Assembly: GCF_022867805.1 (NCBI RefSeq)
Contig: NZ_JALIFO010000004.1
Span: forward strand, 45,549 to 109,548
DNA: 64,000 bases
Direction of reading: 5' to 3'
Source of the DNA: Cuneatibacter sp. NSJ-177
Lineage (GTDB): Bacteria > Bacillota > Clostridia > Lachnospirales > Lachnospiraceae
Part shown: one piece after another, positions 8,050 through 16,678 of the stretch
Layout: the number at the start of each line of letters is the position of its first letter
Numbering within the stretch: the first letter of the stretch is position 1
Program-made: the position numbers and the translations under genes
Notes under the pieces: model-generated
Told to the model about the DNA's origin: nothing
The model's input: only the letters and a program-made list of their open reading frames with translations
Databases searched by the model: none

Positions 8050-8964
8050 ATGGAATATGTTCTCCGCACAGATCAGCTGTGCAAGCAGTACAAAAATTTC
8101 AAAGCCCTGGATCGTTTGTCGATGCACGTAAATAAGGGATCAATCTATGGTTTTGTAGGTAAAAACGGCGCGGGAAAAACCACTCTGATCCGCCTGGCCT
8201 GCGGGCTGCAGCGGCCGACCTCCGGCAGCTATGCCCTCTATGGAATCCCCCATACCGATTCCAAGATCGCTTCGGCCCGCCGCCGGATGGGCGCGGTGGT
8301 GGAGACGCCGTCCATCTATCTGGAATTAACTGCCGAGGACAATCTGCGGCAGCAGTACCAAATTCTCGGCCGCCCCAGCTTCGATGGCATCCCGGAGCTT
8401 CTAAAGCTGGTCGGCCTCGGCGATACCGGCAAAAAAAGAGCCAAAAACTTTTCCCTCGGCATGCGCCAGCGTCTCGGCATCGCTGTGGCTCTGGCCGGAA
8501 ACCCGGATTTTCTGGTCCTCGATGAGCCTGTCAATGGTTTGGATCCTCAGGGGATCGTGGAGGTGCGGGAGCTGATCTTAAAGCTGAACCGGGAACATGG
8601 AATTACCGTACTGATCTCCAGCCATATCCTGGATGAGCTGGCTCGCCTGGCCACCCATTACGGTTTTATCGACAGAGGGCAGATGGTGAAGGAAATCAGC
8701 GCCGCGGACTTGGAGAAAGCCTGCCGGAAATGTATGCGCCTTCAAGTATCGGATATCAAAGCCCTGGTCCGTGTCCTGGACGCGCGAAAACTGGAATACG
8801 CCATAAGGAACGGCCATGAGGCGGATGTTTACGGTTCCTGGAACGTCACGGAAGTGACACTGGCCTTGGCGGAAGAACACTGTGAAATTCAAAAGATTGC
8901 CGAACACGACGAAAACCTGGAAAGCTATTACATCAACCTGATGGGAGGTGGCGGTCATGAGTAA
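8050..8964 (+). CDS. ABC transporter ATP-binding protein (antimicrobial peptide/bacitracin type)
   Basis: The 304-residue ATPase has Walker A GKNGAGKTT, the signature FSLGMRQRLGIA, Walker B FLVLDEPVNGLDP and switch region SSHILDEL. An added C-terminal part of about 80 residues is usual in lantibiotic/bacitracin exporters of the BcrA type. It pairs with the permease at 8957, which overlaps its 3' end by eight bases. Its likely job is to drive export or target protection against a membrane-active compound. The ribosome site is AAGGGAGGC. The substrate cannot be told. Confidence 0.92.
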   Translation: MEYVLRTDQLCKQYKNFKALDRLSMHVNKGSIYGFVGKNGAGKTTLIRLACGLQRPTSGSYALYGIPHTDSKIASARRRMGAVVETPSIYLELTAEDNLRQQYQILGRPSFDGIPELLKLVGLGDTGKKRAKNFSLGMRQRLGIAVALAGNPDFLVLDEPVNGLDPQGIVEVRELILKLNREHGITVLISSHILDELARLATHYGFIDRGQMVKEISAADLEKACRKCMRLQVSDIKALVRVLDARKLEYAIRNGHEADVYGSWNVTEVTLALAEEHCEIQKIAEHDENLESYYINLMGGGGHE

Positions 8965-9802
8965 ATTATTGCGCGCCGATTTCTCCCGGCTGAGGAAGTC
9001 AAAGGTCTTCTGGTTCAGTCTGTCCGCTATGGTCATCTACGCCTTTGTGCTGGCCGGTCTCCTCGCATACAGCGGGAAAATAAGCGGCGCTCCCGTTGAA
9101 TATGACAGGTATTTTCTCTCCGCCTATGGAATGATGGGATTTGTCCCGATACCGGGCTTGATCATGGCCGCCTTTTGCAGTGTGTTTATCGGAACGGATT
9201 TTTCCGACGGCACGATCCGGAACAAGCTGGTGGTCGGACACACCCGGCCGAACATTTATCTGAGCCATTTTCTGGTCTGCACCGCCGCGGGCATCCTGAT
9301 GCTGATTGCTTTCTGGATTCCCTCTCTGGCTGTCGGGCTCCCTCTGTTCGGCTCCTTTCAGCACATGGGCTCGATCTACTTGTGGTTCATCCTGGACGGA
9401 TTTTTGATGATGGCCTCCTACGCTGGGATTCTGACTTTGCTGTCCATGCTGATCCAGAACAAAACAACTGCTGCCATCGTCAGCCTTCTCCTGGTCATTG
9501 TCTCCATGTTTCTCGTCGTTTACCTGCTCGCCCGAATCGAGGAACCGGAATTTGTCGAAAATTACACCTTATCGGTATCCGGCATGATAAACTCTGAGAC
9601 GGTTCCGAATCCTTATTATCTGACGCCGGGCCAGCGGACAATCACCCAGTTCGTCCTCGACCTGATTCCCACCGGGCAGAGCATGCAGCTCTCCGGAATG
9701 AGCGCGCCGCACCTATGGCAGATGGCGGTCTATTCCCTGGGAATTGTCCTGGTCACCAATATTTCCGGCATCTTTTTCTTCCGAAAAAAAGATTTGAAGT
9801 AA
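8957..9802 (+). CDS. ABC-2-type permease partner
   Basis: The 281-residue membrane protein has about six hydrophobic helices and a large segment between the first two (FIGTDFSDGTIRNKLVVGH, typical of ABC-2 permeases of peptide immunity exporters). The ATG at 8957 lies inside the end of the ATPase gene and is preceded by GGGAGGTGG, which explains the tight coupling. With the ATPase it would form a 2+2 exporter. It has no large BceB-like extracellular domain, so a BcrB-like role fits better than Bce-type flux sensing. Confidence 0.88.
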   Translation: MSKLLRADFSRLRKSKVFWFSLSAMVIYAFVLAGLLAYSGKISGAPVEYDRYFLSAYGMMGFVPIPGLIMAAFCSVFIGTDFSDGTIRNKLVVGHTRPNIYLSHFLVCTAAGILMLIAFWIPSLAVGLPLFGSFQHMGSIYLWFILDGFLMMASYAGILTLLSMLIQNKTTAAIVSLLLVIVSMFLVVYLLARIEEPEFVENYTLSVSGMINSETVPNPYYLTPGQRTITQFVLDLIPTGQSMQLSGMSAPHLWQMAVYSLGIVLVTNISGIFFFRKKDLK

Positions 9803-9840
9803 CCAAGATATCATAGCAGTACATGCAGGAAAGGAGCTCC

Positions 9841-10737
9841 ATGGTATATCTTCTCGCAGCGCTTTGCGCGGTTTTCTTCCTGGTATTATGCCTTCTTTTC
9901 TGCAAGATTCATCAAATGCGCCGCGCAGCTGAGGAAATCCGCCTGGAATTTTCTGCGCGTCTGAAAGAAGACACAAACATAGGAATCGATATCTCCTGCG
10001 GAGACCGGGCCATGCGCAGGCTGGCCGCCGGTATTGATCACGAGCTGAAACTTTTGCGCCGCCGCCAACTGAGTCTGGAGCAGGGAGACCGGGATCTAAA
10101 AGAAGCGGTCACCAATATTTCTCACGACCTCCGCACACCGCTGACCGCCATCTGTGGCTATATGGAGCTGTTAGATCGGGAAGAAAAATCGCCTGCGGTC
10201 CGGGAATACCTGGAAATCATCGACAATCGGATTGAGGCGCTGAAAGAGCTGACCGAAGAGCTGTTCCGCTATTTTGTCGTAACCTCTACCGACTCCTATG
10301 AGGAAAGGGAGTTTCTCTCTCTGAGCGAAGTCCTGGAGGAGAGCATCGCCGGTTTTTACGGTACGCTAAAGGGCCGCGGCATCGAGCCGGCAATCCGTCT
10401 CCCGGAACGCCCTGTGAAGCGCCGGTTAAACAGAGCCGCCCTGTCGCGGATTTTCAGCAATATAATCAGCAACGCCGTCAAATACAGCGGAGGAGACCTT
10501 TCCGTCACTCTGTCGGAGGACGGAGTGATCCAATTTTCCAATCTCGCCCCCAGCCTCAATGAGGTCATGGCCGGCCGGCTCTTTGACCGCTTCTACACCG
10601 TGGAGTCCGCCCGCCGTTCCACCGGTCTCGGCCTTTCTATCGCCAAAACTCTGACAGAACAGCAGGGCGGCGTAATCCATTGCGCCTATGAGAAGGGGCG
10701 GCTGACTCTCACCCTCCGCTTTCCGTCTTCCCTTTAG
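9841..10737 (+). CDS. Sensor histidine kinase with one membrane helix
   Basis: The 298-residue kinase has a single N-terminal hydrophobic helix (about 2-22) and no extracellular domain. The HisKA box is VTNISHDLRTPLTAI with His95, followed by RIFSNIISNAVKY and the G2 box STGLGLSIAKTL. Kinases this bare usually sense through a partner transporter or inside the membrane. It is the last gene of the regulator-ABC-permease-kinase unit, with ribosome site AAAGGAG before ATG 9841. Its TAG stop overlaps the TAA of the convergent serpin gene by three bases. Confidence 0.92.
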   Translation: MVYLLAALCAVFFLVLCLLFCKIHQMRRAAEEIRLEFSARLKEDTNIGIDISCGDRAMRRLAAGIDHELKLLRRRQLSLEQGDRDLKEAVTNISHDLRTPLTAICGYMELLDREEKSPAVREYLEIIDNRIEALKELTEELFRYFVVTSTDSYEEREFLSLSEVLEESIAGFYGTLKGRGIEPAIRLPERPVKRRLNRAALSRIFSNIISNAVKYSGGDLSVTLSEDGVIQFSNLAPSLNEVMAGRLFDRFYTVESARRSTGLGLSIAKTLTEQQGGVIHCAYEKGRLTLTLRFPSSL

Positions 10738-11990
10738 CTGCCGATGTCCATGGCCGTGCCGAAAAAGACCGGTACATTGGCCTCGCAGTCAATCACCAGA
10801 TAGACAAAAGGCCGGTCCAGATGGACGGTCTTGATCTCCACGGGACCGACAGACGCGGAAGCAGCGGTGATCCCCACTGCGGTGGACGCTCCGGCTTTGG
10901 TGCCCCGTTCGTCCACGGTAATAAAGGTTTTATGCAAGACCTGGCCGGCGGAGAAACGAGCTGCCGTCGAGGTTCCCAGCCCGGACAGATCCGCATTGAT
11001 CTCGTCAAACAGCAACGTAATTCCCATCGCTTTCAGCACCTGCATCATCCCGGCGCTGTATTCACTTTCAAACTTCGGGATCGCGGCGTCCACCTGCACG
11101 TCTCTAGCCTTCTCCAGGACCTGCTGGAGCTTTTCCCCGGTCAGCGCGGCGGCGTAATCCGCAACGCTGACGCCTTCATCCGGCAGCAATGCCGCCAGAG
11201 CAAACTTCTTTTCTTCATAATACTTGATAAAACCGACGGCGTTCTCATCCGCCAGATATTTGCTCTCCGTGGAATACATCAACTCCACATCTCGTTTCGT
11301 TCCATCTTCTTTGGTGAACACACCTTCGCGCACCTGTTCCTCCTCGTACTTCTCCATCCACTTTGCGTCAAAGGCCAGCGCATTGATCAAATACATCACC
11401 GAATCGGAGGGAATTTGATCCAGGATATTCTCGATTAATCCATCCGTATTGTCCTTCACCCAGGCGTTGATGTCGTTTAACGCAGCGGTGTCAAAAGGCG
11501 TCCGATAGAGCTCGGCGCCGTACCAGTCCGCATTGGTCTGAAGGAAAGCATCCACGGCCTGAAAATCTTCCCGAAACCAGATGGAATTGGCAAGACAGAG
11601 CTTTTCGTCTTTTCCGGTGGGAACAGCATTTCTGTAGGCGTACAAGTATTGGTTCAGCTCTGTCACCGGAAGGCCGAACACTTCTTCCATCTGAGAAAGC
11701 GTCTCCCCCTTCGCTCCGTTGGCCGTCATGCCAAGGGCATACAGGATGGACAGAGGCGAAATCAGAGTGTTTTTCTCTTTCTCCAGGCTTTGCTGAAACA
11801 AGCGCACTGCGAAATCCGTGACGGCAGCCGTTTCTTCTCCGTTCAAATCCACAGACACATGGACGGGATTTGCTCTCACCCCGGCCATGAGATTCTCGGC
11901 CTGCACGCGCGGATTACAGCCGAAGAGCGAGACGGATGCGGCCATGAGCGTTACCAGACATAAGGCAATGGCAGAATTCCTTTTTTTCAT
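10734..11990 (-). CDS. Serpin-family protease inhibitor lipoprotein
   Basis: The 418-residue protein begins with a lipoprotein signal ending SVSLFGC and continues with a full serpin fold: NTLISPLSILYALGMTANGA, LANSIWF, YLINALAFDAKW and the C-terminal RPFVYLVID. The reactive-centre region reads VDERGTKAGASTAVGI, with small hinge residues as in inhibitory serpins, so it should trap a serine protease covalently. Surface attachment fits protection from host or competitor proteases; gut bacteria are known to use serpins this way. It has its own promoter and converges with the kinase gene. The target protease is not known. Confidence 0.92.
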   Translation of the reverse strand: MKKRNSAIALCLVTLMAASVSLFGCNPRVQAENLMAGVRANPVHVSVDLNGEETAAVTDFAVRLFQQSLEKEKNTLISPLSILYALGMTANGAKGETLSQMEEVFGLPVTELNQYLYAYRNAVPTGKDEKLCLANSIWFREDFQAVDAFLQTNADWYGAELYRTPFDTAALNDINAWVKDNTDGLIENILDQIPSDSVMYLINALAFDAKWMEKYEEEQVREGVFTKEDGTKRDVELMYSTESKYLADENAVGFIKYYEEKKFALAALLPDEGVSVADYAAALTGEKLQQVLEKARDVQVDAAIPKFESEYSAGMMQVLKAMGITLLFDEINADLSGLGTSTAARFSAGQVLHKTFITVDERGTKAGASTAVGITAASASVGPVEIKTVHLDRPFVYLVIDCEANVPVFFGTAMDIGS

Positions 11991-12044
11991 AACGTCCTCC
12001 TTTCCCTCTCAAAAGAATTTCTTACGTTCCTATCTTCTATAAAA

Positions 12045-12073
12045 ATCATAGCACAGGATCACAGGGAAAACAA
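12045..12073 (-). promoter_or_regulatory. Promoter for serpin gene
   Basis: TTGTTT (12068-12073), 17 bases, and TATGAT (12045-12050) on the minus strand, about 55 bases before the serpin ATG. Confidence 0.55.
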
Positions 12074-12223
12074 ATAAAAAACACGCCTTTCCAGTCCATG
12101 TCTAAAAAAGGAAAAACGCTGTCTGCATAAAATAGTACCAAAAATGACCTTCAACTTCTAGCCTTCCCTCTTTTCATCTGCTATGATGTCAACAGATATC
12201 TTGCACCTGGGAAAGGAGTTTTT

Positions 12224-12886
12224 ATGATCCATTTTTATAACCCCGCCATGCTTTACGATAAGGAAAAGATCTACCGGAGGCTTCAAATCCGCAAGGATAC
12301 GCCGGCCTATTCCTATACGGAAAATATTTTTTCCAGCCTCCACGCTCTGGCGGCGGAAAAGATGGAGCTCTTTTTCTGCTATAAAAGCATTGCTCCTCTT
12401 CCCTCTTTTTCTGCCTCCCCCCTCGACCTATGCGGTCAATGGGTTCTCTGCCTTGCCTCCTGCTCCGATTCCATCAACCAGGTGATCCAGCAGAAATTGG
12501 AGGAGGGAGAGTATTTAGAAGGATATCTCCTCAATGACCTTGCCAATGAAATCCTCTTTAACGCCTCTAATCAGATGAACCGTCAGATTGAAAAGGAAAT
12601 GCAGGAGCAGGGTCTGCGCCTGACCCGCCGGTTTTCTCCCGGCGAGCCGCCTATGGATCTATCTTATCAAAAAGAACTGCTGGCTCTGTTCGAGGAGGAG
12701 TCTGACCTTCCCGTCACCCTTAACTCTCATTATATGCTGAAACCGGAAAAATCCATGCTCTACCTGTTCGGCGCGTCCGCGGATCCGGTCTCCCATCCGG
12801 TGGGGTGCGAATGTGAAACCTGTAATTTTCCCAACTGTCCCTATGCGGTCCCCGGCGAAGCGCTTGAATGCTCCCGGAAGAGATGA
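12224..12886 (+). CDS. MetH reactivation-domain-like protein, possible corrinoid activator
   Basis: The 220 residues resemble the stand-alone activation domain of B12-dependent methionine synthase. The recognisable segments are LNDLANEILFNASNQMNRQIEKE, RRFSPGEPPMDL, SHYMLKPEKSMLYLFGAS and a C-terminal Cys cluster CECETCNFPNCPY. Such domains hold the cobalamin domain during reductive remethylation of inactive cob(II)alamin. A stand-alone copy could serve a split MetH or other corrinoid proteins; two are encoded 6-8 kb away. The ribosome site GGAAAGGAG precedes ATG 12224 and an extended -10 TGCTATGAT lies upstream. The activator role is inferred. Confidence 0.75.
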   Translation: MIHFYNPAMLYDKEKIYRRLQIRKDTPAYSYTENIFSSLHALAAEKMELFFCYKSIAPLPSFSASPLDLCGQWVLCLASCSDSINQVIQQKLEEGEYLEGYLLNDLANEILFNASNQMNRQIEKEMQEQGLRLTRRFSPGEPPMDLSYQKELLALFEEESDLPVTLNSHYMLKPEKSMLYLFGASADPVSHPVGCECETCNFPNCPYAVPGEALECSRKR

Positions 12887-12962
12887 TATACTAAGGGCAG
12901 ACAAAACATATTGGCGGTGATAACGAATGTGCAGAAATGAAAAAAGAAGAAATAAAGTATGG

Positions 12963-13036
12963 CTCCATGCAAAGCCAGTAGAAGCGACGCCTGCATGGAG
13001 TAATTTCAGTCGCTGAATCCATATAGCTGGCTTTGC
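12963..13036 (+). ncRNA. Strongly self-complementary leader before CD3324-like gene
   Basis: CTCCATGCA (12963-12971) pairs perfectly with TGCATGGAG (12992-13000). GCAAAGCCAG (12969-12978) pairs perfectly with CTGGCTTTGC (13027-13036). The two stems share three bases, so they exclude each other. A small TTCAG-TCG-CTGAA hairpin sits between. It could be a cis-regulatory RNA or an inverted-repeat remnant. It matches no RNA family I recognise. Confidence 0.35.
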
Positions 13037-13069
13037 TGCTTGACTTTACCGATCAAGGAGGAAGCCTGT

Positions 13070-13333
13070 ATGAAATATGTGAATGCAAACACGATTCTCC
13101 CTGATGTGCTGGTCGAGGAACTGCAAAGGTATGTTCAGGCAGGATATCTCTATATTCCTGCCAAAGACGGACAGCATAAATCCTGGGGGGAACGGTCCGG
13201 CTATCGGAAAGAGCTTCAAACGCGCAATGAAGCCATTACCGCGGAATACCGCGGCGGCGCTTCGATTCAAAAACTTGCGGACAAATACGCTCTTTCTGTC
13301 TATGCCATAAGAAAAATCATTTATCACAGATAA
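13070..13333 (+). CDS. CD3324-family small HTH protein
   Basis: The 87-residue protein is the size and pattern of the conserved clostridial CD3324 family: [40 protein letters not shown] and a C-terminal helix-turn-helix with [21 protein letters not shown]. The last part resembles Mor/homeodomain-like DNA-binding helices. The ATG at 13070 is preceded by CAAGGAGGAAG, a better start than the ATG at 13040. A structured stretch precedes it and a terminator follows, so it is monocistronic. Probably a transcription factor; target unknown. Confidence 0.85.
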   Translation: MKYVNANTILPDVLVEELQRYVQAGYLYIPAKDGQHKSWGERSGYRKELQTRNEAITAEYRGGASIQKLADKYALSVYAIRKIIYHR

Positions 13334-13338
13334 CTGCG

Positions 13339-13367
13339 GAGGGCTGCCACACGGCGGCTCTCTTTTT
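13339..13367 (+). terminator. Terminator of CD3324-like gene
   Basis: GAGGGCTGCC and GGCGGCTCTC pair over ten positions with two G-U pairs and an ACAC loop, followed by TTTTT. Confidence 0.75.
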
Positions 13368-13463
13368 CTACCGTTTCCTTCGGTATCGTTTGGTATATTG
13401 AGAACCGTCTTGCGAATGGGTATAATAAGGATCAAACCCATGAAGCAACAGGAGGACGACAAA

Positions 13464-14090
13464 ATGGCTGATTCCAGCAAGATTTACCCGCGGACAGGCG
13501 ACGCGCAGACCGTATACCTGAAAAATGTCATTACCCGGCCCAACATAGAGGCAGGCGACTATACCATGTACAATGATTTTATCCATGACCCGGCTGAATT
13601 CGAACAAAACAATGTGTTCTATCAATACCCCATCAACCAGGACCGGCTGATCATCGGCAAATTCTGTTCCATTGCCTGCGGGGCAAAATTTCTCTTTAAC
13701 AGCGCCAATCATACTATGGCTTCTCTGTCTACTTACCCGTTTCCACTGTTTTTTGAGGAATGGGGACTGGAAAAAAAAGAGGTTGCCGCGGCGTGGGATA
13801 ACAAAGGCGATATCCGAATCGGCAATGACGTCTGGATCGGTTATGACGCCGTCATTCTTGCGGGCGTCACAATCGGCGATGGAGCCATCATCGGCGCCCG
13901 CGCCGTTGTTACGAAGGATGTTCCACCCTATACTGTGGCAGGCGGCGTCCCCGCAAAACCACTTAAGAAACGATTCGATGATGATACCATCGCCTGGCTC
14001 CTTCGATTAAAATGGTGGGATTGGCCGGAAGAAAAAATCAAAAAAAATATCCGGGCGATTCAGTCAGGCCGGTTAGATCAGCTGGAATAA
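13464..14090 (+). CDS. Vat/XAT-family O-acetyltransferase (left-handed beta-helix)
   Basis: The 208-residue protein is a hexapeptide-repeat acetyltransferase of the xenobiotic type (streptogramin A or chloramphenicol acetyltransferase-like). Key features are [20 protein letters not shown] with the catalytic-type His of NSANH, the [19 protein letters not shown] repeats, [32 protein letters not shown] and the C-terminal WWDWPEEKI. Acetyl-CoA is the donor. Many members give drug resistance, but the family also modifies sugars, so resistance is not proven. ATG 13464 follows ACAGGAGGAC; in-frame upstream ATGs lack such a site. Confidence 0.9.
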   Translation: MADSSKIYPRTGDAQTVYLKNVITRPNIEAGDYTMYNDFIHDPAEFEQNNVFYQYPINQDRLIIGKFCSIACGAKFLFNSANHTMASLSTYPFPLFFEEWGLEKKEVAAAWDNKGDIRIGNDVWIGYDAVILAGVTIGDGAIIGARAVVTKDVPPYTVAGGVPAKPLKKRFDDDTIAWLLRLKWWDWPEEKIKKNIRAIQSGRLDQLE

Positions 14091-14135
14091 GGATGGGGCC
14101 GTCTGCGGCCATCACAAGAAACAAATTCAAATGGA

Positions 14136-14186
14136 ACGGCGCTCCTACCGTCATAGAAGGAGCGCCGTCCAATAATCTTTTTTTAT
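14136..14186 (+). terminator. Terminator between acetyltransferase and TRAP operon
   Basis: ACGGCGCTCCT (14136-14146) and AGGAGCGCCGT (14158-14168) form a perfect 11-bp stem, followed by CCAATAATC and seven T. It ends the plus-strand gene and may also stop the convergent TRAP operon. Confidence 0.85.
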
Positions 14187-14218
14187 TTGTGGCGTCGGCC
14201 AAATGCTTTCCTTCTTCT

Positions 14219-15313
14219 TTATTTCCCTAGAAAAGCATTTACCAGCTCATCTCCCACCTGTTCTGCAACCATGTCGTAAACCGGCTGCACTTTCTCCACA
14301 CAGGCCGCGTACAGCTCGTCGGATACCGGGATAATCTCCGTGCCGGAAGCCTTGATCTCTTCCAGCTTCTCACTTTCCTGCTTGTCCGCCATCTCGCGTC
14401 CGTAAGCTTTTGCCACCTCGAAGGCCTCGGCGATCACCTGCTTTTCGGCCTCATTCAGCTCGTTGTATTCTTCCAGGTTCATGATCATCACGATCGGGTG
14501 GGCCAGATGGTTGGTCTGAATGATGTAATCTTGTACTTCCTGAATGCGGGAGGAGGCAATCGTCGCATAAGGATTCTCCTGCGCATCAATCACTTTCTGC
14601 TGCAGGCAGGTATAAACCTCGGAGAACGCCATCGGAGTCGGGGCAGCGCCCAGCGCCTCCCACAGAGCCATATGGTTCTTGTTTTCCATGGTCCGAATTT
14701 TAATGCCCTGGAAATCTTCGATCTTTTCGATCTTCTTATTGGAGGACATGACGCGGAACGTCTGGTCCGCAAAACCCAGCAGCTTGTAACCGCCTTCCTC
14801 ATAGATCGGCCGCAGCAGGGACATCAGCTCTTCGCTGTCAATCGCGGCGCGGAATGCCTGAATGTCCTTAAATGCGAAAGGCAGGTCGAACACCGCCAGC
14901 TTGGGCATCAAATTCACCTCAGGCGCCGGATTCTGCACAACAAAGTTTACGTTCCGGGTGCCAAGACTCTCCAACAGCGCCACATCATCGCCCAAAGTGC
15001 TGTCCGGATACACATCAATGGTCATCTTGCCGCCGGTGCGGGCATCCAGTTCAGACGCCATCTTATCAATGAAATAGAACGCAACGGCATCCTTCGGGCT
15101 GGCAACACCGGATACCCAGTGATGTTCCCCCACTTCACCGCTGACATCAGCCACTGGCGCCTCCGTCCCATCCGTTTTGGCAGGATCCTCGGCATTCGTG
15201 TTCTCCACCGCTTTTGTGGTGGGCGCAGCCGTCGTATCTTTTGCCTCTCCCCCACAAGCAGCCAAACTGAGAACCATCGCGGCCGCCAGAATAAAGCTCC
15301 AACTCTTTTTCAT
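14219..15313 (-). CDS. dctP: TRAP transporter solute-binding lipoprotein (DctP), system 1
   Basis: The 364-residue extracytoplasmic binding protein has a lipobox ending LSLAACG, then a Thr/Ala/Glu-rich linker of about 40 residues and the DctP fold. Substrate-carboxylate contacts expected for the family are in GIKIRTMENKNH (Arg) and the EVYTCLQQKVIDAQENP motif. It captures an organic acid for the Q/M membrane subunits. It is the last gene of the operon, whereas P comes first in the three other TRAP systems here. The ATG at 15313 gives better spacing from AAGGGAG than the ATG at 15319. Ligand inferred from context: a methylated (possibly methoxy-aromatic) acid. Confidence 0.93.
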   Translation of the reverse strand: MKKSWSFILAAAMVLSLAACGGEAKDTTAAPTTKAVENTNAEDPAKTDGTEAPVADVSGEVGEHHWVSGVASPKDAVAFYFIDKMASELDARTGGKMTIDVYPDSTLGDDVALLESLGTRNVNFVVQNPAPEVNLMPKLAVFDLPFAFKDIQAFRAAIDSEELMSLLRPIYEEGGYKLLGFADQTFRVMSSNKKIEKIEDFQGIKIRTMENKNHMALWEALGAAPTPMAFSEVYTCLQQKVIDAQENPYATIASSRIQEVQDYIIQTNHLAHPIVMIMNLEEYNELNEAEKQVIAEAFEVAKAYGREMADKQESEKLEEIKASGTEIIPVSDELYAACVEKVQPVYDMVAEQVGDELVNAFLGK

Positions 15314-15364
15314 ATTCATTTCTCCCTTCTGAACATATATTTTTTATGTAATCTCGGCTCTGAT

Positions 15365-16666
15365 TTACGCCCGTCCCACCAGCACCAGGCTGATTTCCGG
15401 AAAAATAACCAAGAGCGCAAGGGCTACCGCAAACAATAGCAGGAAGCCAACTGCATTCTTTGCAATTGTGACCACAGGGACGCCGGAAAGCCTGCTCCCC
15501 ACGTAGAGATTAACGCCAACAGGCGGCGTTACAAAACCGATCGCCAGGTTCACCACCATGATAATTCCAAAATGAATTAGATCCACGCCCAACTCGGTCA
15601 TCATGGGAGCGAAGATCGGAGCCAGAATCAGCACAGCCGGTCCCAGATCGATCAGCATGCCGACGACTAGCAAGAATAAGTTAATCACCAGAAGGATCGC
15701 CGCCTTATTTCCGCCAAACGTGGTTAAAATGGTTTCGCTGACGGTCTGAGGCACCCGCAGAAGAGTCAGAACGCGGGCAAATCCATTGGCAGCCGCAATC
15801 AAAAACAGCATCGGAGCATAGGTATTGATCGCTTCCACAAAGATGTTCATCAGCTCCGAAATTTTCAGTGTGCGGTACACGAAAATACTGATGATCAGGG
15901 CATATATCACGGATAAAACCGCCGCTTCCGTCGGAGACGCAATGCCGGAATAAATACTGCCCAGGATAATCACTGGGGTAAACAATGCCCAAATACTATC
16001 CTTCAGTACCTGGAAGAACCCCTTTGTGCGCAGACCTCCCACCACCTCCCGGATTTTCTGCTTATCCTCGCCTTTCCTCTTGCAGTAGTAAATGGCATAC
16101 CCCATCAGGCAGAAAGCAATCAGGAAACCTGGCAAAATCCCGGCGATAAATAGATCGCCCACCGACTCACCGGTGGCCATACAGTACAAAACGAAAGGGA
16201 TCGAAGGCGGAATGATTACGCCCAAGCCTCCCGCCACTACCACCAGGGCGGTTGAAAATGGTTTCTCATACCCCAGTTCAATCAATACCGGTATGGTCAT
16301 GCTGCCTACGGCGGCTACTGTGGCCGGAGCCGAACCGGAGATCGCGCCGTAGAACAAACAAGTTACGATGACACAGCAGGGCATGCCGGCCGGAATCTCG
16401 CCCAGAAAGTAGCAAAAAAAGTTAAACAGCTTCCGGGACACGCCGCCGCGGGACATGATGATACCGGACAAAATAAACATGACGATAGCCAGCAAAGGGA
16501 AGCTGTTGATGCCGCCAAGCATTTCCCTCACTAGAAAAATCCCATTGGCCGAAAAACTGGGGTTCAAGAGGGAGGGAAACACGGAGGTGATTCCCAGCGC
16601 GCCAAAAATCGGGACGGACAAGGCCAGCAAGACAAAAAACACAACTAATACCAATCCAGCAGACAT
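15365..16666 (-). CDS. dctM: TRAP transporter large permease (DctM), system 1
   Basis: The 433-residue membrane subunit has 12 or more helices and family motifs SGSAPATVAAVGSMTIP, GVIIPPSIPFVLY, SPTEAAVLSVIYAL and GFVTPPVGVNLYVG. It couples sodium entry to uptake of the solute delivered by DctP. AGGAGGGG is too close to the ATG at 16672, so the next ATG at 16666 is preferred. It sits between dctQ and dctP in the corrinoid-methyltransferase operon. Confidence 0.95.
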   Translation of the reverse strand: MSAGLVLVVFFVLLALSVPIFGALGITSVFPSLLNPSFSANGIFLVREMLGGINSFPLLAIVMFILSGIIMSRGGVSRKLFNFFCYFLGEIPAGMPCCVIVTCLFYGAISGSAPATVAAVGSMTIPVLIELGYEKPFSTALVVVAGGLGVIIPPSIPFVLYCMATGESVGDLFIAGILPGFLIAFCLMGYAIYYCKRKGEDKQKIREVVGGLRTKGFFQVLKDSIWALFTPVIILGSIYSGIASPTEAAVLSVIYALIISIFVYRTLKISELMNIFVEAINTYAPMLFLIAAANGFARVLTLLRVPQTVSETILTTFGGNKAAILLVINLFLLVVGMLIDLGPAVLILAPIFAPMMTELGVDLIHFGIIMVVNLAIGFVTPPVGVNLYVGSRLSGVPVVTIAKNAVGFLLLFAVALALLVIFPEISLVLVGRA

Positions 16667-16678
16667 TTCCATCCCCTC

